Source of the DNA: an uncultured Tissierellia bacterium
Lineage (GTDB): Bacteria > Bacillota > Clostridia > Tissierellales > Peptoniphilaceae
DNA: 7,219 bases
Assembly (NCBI GenBank): GCA_947278105.1
Contig: CAMYOR010000049.1
Location: 1 to 7,219 of the forward strand
Direction of reading: 5' to 3'
Shown here: one piece after another, positions 5,083 through 7,219 of the stretch
Position numbering within the stretch: position 1 is the stretch's first letter
How the letters are laid out: the number at the start of each line of letters is the position of its first letter
Notes under the pieces: generated by a model
Database searches by the model: none
What the model saw: the letters and a program-made list of their open reading frames with translations, nothing else
What the model was told of the DNA's origin: nothing
Translations under genes and position numbers: made by a program

Positions 5083-7053
5083 CTACTCCATCATCTTCTG
5101 AATTCGTCGGGAGAAGGCAACCGGGTCGTCAATGGATAGGCCGGCAATGAGCCGGGCCTGGTCGTAGAGAAGTTTGGTATAGGCCTCAAGCTCTTCGGTC
5201 TTTCCCTCCTGGTGCAGGAAAAGGAGCTTTTTCAGCAGGGGATGGTCCGGGTTCAATTCTAAAATCTTCTGGGCTTTTACTGGGGCGATTCCCGGCTGAT
5301 CGGCCAGGGCCCTTTCCATTTCAATGGAAATCTCGCCCTTTCCTACTAGGACCGCCGCATCCTCCCGGAGGCGGGAAGAGGCTTTGACCTCCTCGACCTG
5401 ACCATCTAAAATTTCTTTCATGGCGGCGAAAAGGGCCTGAGTGTCTTCCTGCGGTTCTTTTCCTTCTTTCCCTTCCTTTTCTTCCTGGCCCGGAAGGGCA
5501 AAATCTTCGCTTTGAATGGACTGGAAGGGATGGCCATGATATTCCCGCATGGCCTGGAGGGTAAATTCATCCATGGGCTCAGGAAGATAGAGGACTTCCA
5601 GGTCCTTTTCTTTCAGGGCCCCCATCATGGGCAGGCGGTCAATTTGGCCAAGGTCCTTTCCGCTTGCATAGTAAATTTTTGCCTGATCTTCCATTCCCTC
5701 AGTGATTTCATCCAAAGACCGTTTCTTGTCCTGGGACTTCGAGGTGGAAAAGATCAAAAGGGGCGCCAGCTGTTCTGCCTTTGCTCCGTAAGTCTGATAA
5801 ATGCCAGCTTTAAGAGTGGGGCCAAAGAGGTCAAAAAACTTTTCATATTTTTCGGGATTTTCACTTCTCAGGGTCCTGAGCCGGTCGGTAATTTTGTTTT
5901 CAATATTTCTGGCTATGGAAAGGATCTGGCGGTTCTTTTGGAGGGTCTCCCGGGAAAGGTTCAGATGAAAATCCTCGGAGGAAACCACTCCCTGGACAAA
6001 GGAATAGTAATCTGGGAGAAGGCGGTCGGCGTGGTCCATGATTTTGACCCCACTGGAGTAAAGGGTCAGGCCCTTTTTAAATTCCCGGGTGTAAAAATCC
6101 CATGGCAATGCCGATGGAATATAGAGGATCGCCCGGTAGGAGAGGGTCCCATCGAAAACCAGGTGGATCCAGTCCAAGGGCTCCTCAAAGCCCAGGTGCT
6201 CCTGCTGATAAAAGCGGATATAGTCCTCGTCCTTGAGCCGGTTCTTGGACTCATCCCAAATCGGCGTCATGGAATTGAGGGTTTCCCATTCCCGGACCGT
6301 TTCGTATTGGGGATGGGCCTCGGCTTCTTTTTTCTCCTCTTCCGTGGCAGTTTCGGGAACTTCTTTGCGAACGGAATGGTCCATTTCCATCCGGATGGGG
6401 TAGCGAATATAATTGGAATAACGCTCAACCAAGCCTTGTAGGGTGTAGGGCTCAAGGTAAGAGGAATAATTTTCACCCTCTTCCCCTTTCTCATCCGGGC
6501 GGAGGTGGAGGATCACATCCGTCCCAACCTCGTCCTTTTTCGCCTCTTCGAGGGCATATCCCTCGGCGCCGGAGCTGATCCACCGGTGAGCCTTGGGGTC
6601 GGTCATGGATCTGGATAAAACTTCCACCCGGTCGGCGACCATAAAGGCCGAATAAAAGCCCACGCCAAACTGGCCGATAATATTGGCAATTTTTTCTTGA
6701 CTCTCCTCGGATCCTTCGGGGGAGCTTATTTCGGCCGCCTTGGCCTTCGCCTGAAACTCCTGAGAGCCGCTGTGGGCAATGGTCCCCAGGTTTTCTTCAA
6801 GTTCTTTCTCCGTCATCCCGCATCCATTATCACGGATGGTCAGAGTGCGGGCTTCTTTATCCGGGATCAGGTCAATTTTGAGTTTTGACCGGTCCGCCTG
6901 GGCGGGATTTTCATCCAGGGTTTTTAGGTGCCTCTTATCCAGAGCATCAGAGGCATTTGAAATAAGCTCCCGGAGGAAGATGTCCTTGTTGGTGTAAATG
7001 GAATGGATCATCATATCCAGGAGCTTCTGTGATTCTGCTTTGAATGGATTCAT
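5083..7053 (-). CDS. htpG: Chaperone protein HtpG (bacterial Hsp90)
   Basis: Cytoplasmic ATP-dependent dimeric chaperone of the Hsp90 family, 656 residues, near the upper end of bacterial lengths. The Bergerat ATP site is complete: RELISNASDAL with Glu29 and Asn33, IRDNGCGM with Asp75, the lid NLGTIAHSGS (88-97), GQFGVGFYSAF (127-137) and GTDV (177-180). The middle domain carries LNLSRETLQ with the ATP-contacting Arg368. The C-terminal dimerisation region ends in KMME. Two low-complexity stretches stand out: an Ala/Glu/Ser insertion after the lid (about 101-121) and a Lys/Glu/Gly/Gln linker before the C-terminal domain (about 521-540). ATG 7053 has AAGG about 6 nt upstream. The Asp23-family gene ends 17 bp before it, so the two are probably one transcript; I see no promoter in the gap. 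Complete and intact. Confidence 0.97.
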   Translation of the reverse strand: MNPFKAESQKLLDMMIHSIYTNKDIFLRELISNASDALDKRHLKTLDENPAQADRSKLKIDLIPDKEARTLTIRDNGCGMTEKELEENLGTIAHSGSQEFQAKAKAAEISSPEGSEESQEKIANIIGQFGVGFYSAFMVADRVEVLSRSMTDPKAHRWISSGAEGYALEEAKKDEVGTDVILHLRPDEKGEEGENYSSYLEPYTLQGLVERYSNYIRYPIRMEMDHSVRKEVPETATEEEKKEAEAHPQYETVREWETLNSMTPIWDESKNRLKDEDYIRFYQQEHLGFEEPLDWIHLVFDGTLSYRAILYIPSALPWDFYTREFKKGLTLYSSGVKIMDHADRLLPDYYSFVQGVVSSEDFHLNLSRETLQKNRQILSIARNIENKITDRLRTLRSENPEKYEKFFDLFGPTLKAGIYQTYGAKAEQLAPLLIFSTSKSQDKKRSLDEITEGMEDQAKIYYASGKDLGQIDRLPMMGALKEKDLEVLYLPEPMDEFTLQAMREYHGHPFQSIQSEDFALPGQEEKEGKEGKEPQEDTQALFAAMKEILDGQVEEVKASSRLREDAAVLVGKGEISIEMERALADQPGIAPVKAQKILELNPDHPLLKKLLFLHQEGKTEELEAYTKLLYDQARLIAGLSIDDPVAFSRRIQKMME

Positions 7054-7070
7054 TTTTTCCTTAGCCTTCT

Positions 7071-7184
7071 TTATAGCACTGCAACATCAATCTTTTCACA
7101 AACGAGGCCCAGCATGGACTCGACTTCTTCTTTGATGGATTTTTGTACATTCTTTACGACCTCCATCACGGAATAGTCCCGGTC
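7071..7184 (-). CDS. Asp23/YloU-family envelope stress protein, C-terminal fragment
   Basis: The last 37 codons of a minus-strand gene, ending with TAA at 7071-7073; its 5' part is lost at the adapter junction. The residues VMEVVKNVQKSIKEEVESM and then GLVCEKIDVAVL match the C-terminus of Asp23/YloU proteins, where an amphipathic helix is followed by a beta strand of the form V-x-V-x-V. Members of this family are small alkaline-shock or envelope-associated proteins, and many Bacillota carry several copies. Which paralogue this is cannot be told from the fragment. Its 17-bp distance to htpG implies co-transcription with the chaperone gene, which would fit a stress-related unit. The assignment rests on a short segment. 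Confidence 0.7.
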   Translation of the reverse strand, partial: DRDYSVMEVVKNVQKSIKEEVESMLGLVCEKIDVAVL

Positions 7185-7218
7185 CTGTCTCTTATACACA
7201 TCTCCGAGCCCACGAGAC
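7185..7218. other. Nextera/Tn5 sequencing adapter (not genomic)
   Basis: CTGTCTCTTATACACATCT (7185-7203) is the 19-bp Tn5 mosaic end, and the 15 bases after it are the Nextera read-2 adapter (CCGAGCCCACGAGAC). Base 7219 would be the first index base. This is library sequence left on the end of a contig, so the genome ends at about 7184 here. Confidence 0.97.
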
Positions 7219-7219
7219 A

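Noticed and set aside
5512..6441. Plus-strand open frame of 309 codons antisense to htpG
   Set aside because: It lies wholly opposite a clearly real gene, has no recognisable domain or ribosome site, and long antisense frames are common with this codon use.

Overview
This 7.2-kb window looks like a chromosomal fragment of a low-to-mid-GC Gram-positive bacterium (Bacillota). The evidence is a Veg protein next to ispE (a neighbourhood shared with Bacillus and Clostridia), an Asp23/YloU-family protein, a Clostridia-type M18 aminopeptidase, a DUF1858 redox protein typical of anaerobes, strong purine-rich Shine-Dalgarno sequences and sigma-A-type promoters. By eye the coding DNA is moderately GC-rich, which would suit an anaerobic Clostridia/Tissierellia-type lineage. 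That placement is inference only. In Bacillus the spore gene sspF lies between veg and ispE; here it is absent.

Layout from left to right. Positions 1-1050 (minus) hold a membrane-anchored SH3-like/VanY-like protein that runs off the left edge and lacks the peptidase metal ligands. Positions 1051-1356 are its upstream region, with a near-consensus promoter, a hairpin-rich leader and a 38-bp palindrome. Then come ispE (1357-2190) and veg (2299-2538), both minus and separated by a clear terminator; veg has its own strong extended -10 promoter. An M18 aminopeptidase gene follows (2734-4113, minus), with a structured leader of about 150 nt. Divergent from it is a small DUF1858 gene (4398-4682, plus) whose upstream region carries an FNR-like half-site pair placed as for a class II activator. 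Convergent with that gene, across a 400-bp repeat-bearing spacer, is htpG (5083-7053, minus), preceded at 17 nt by the 3' end of an Asp23-family gene (7071-7184). The last 35 bases are sequencing adapter.

Most genes are housekeeping: isoprenoid precursor synthesis (ispE), peptide turnover (M18), chaperone and envelope stress (htpG with the Asp23-family gene), and Veg. The unusual material is the apparently dead VanY-like protein and the DNA between genes. The most striking intergenic structure is a pair of 96-bp tandem copies between DUF1858 and htpG. Each copy holds four alternating-orientation copies of a 10-bp motif and can be drawn as a three-way junction. I see no mobile-element enzyme, CRISPR array, tRNA or rRNA.
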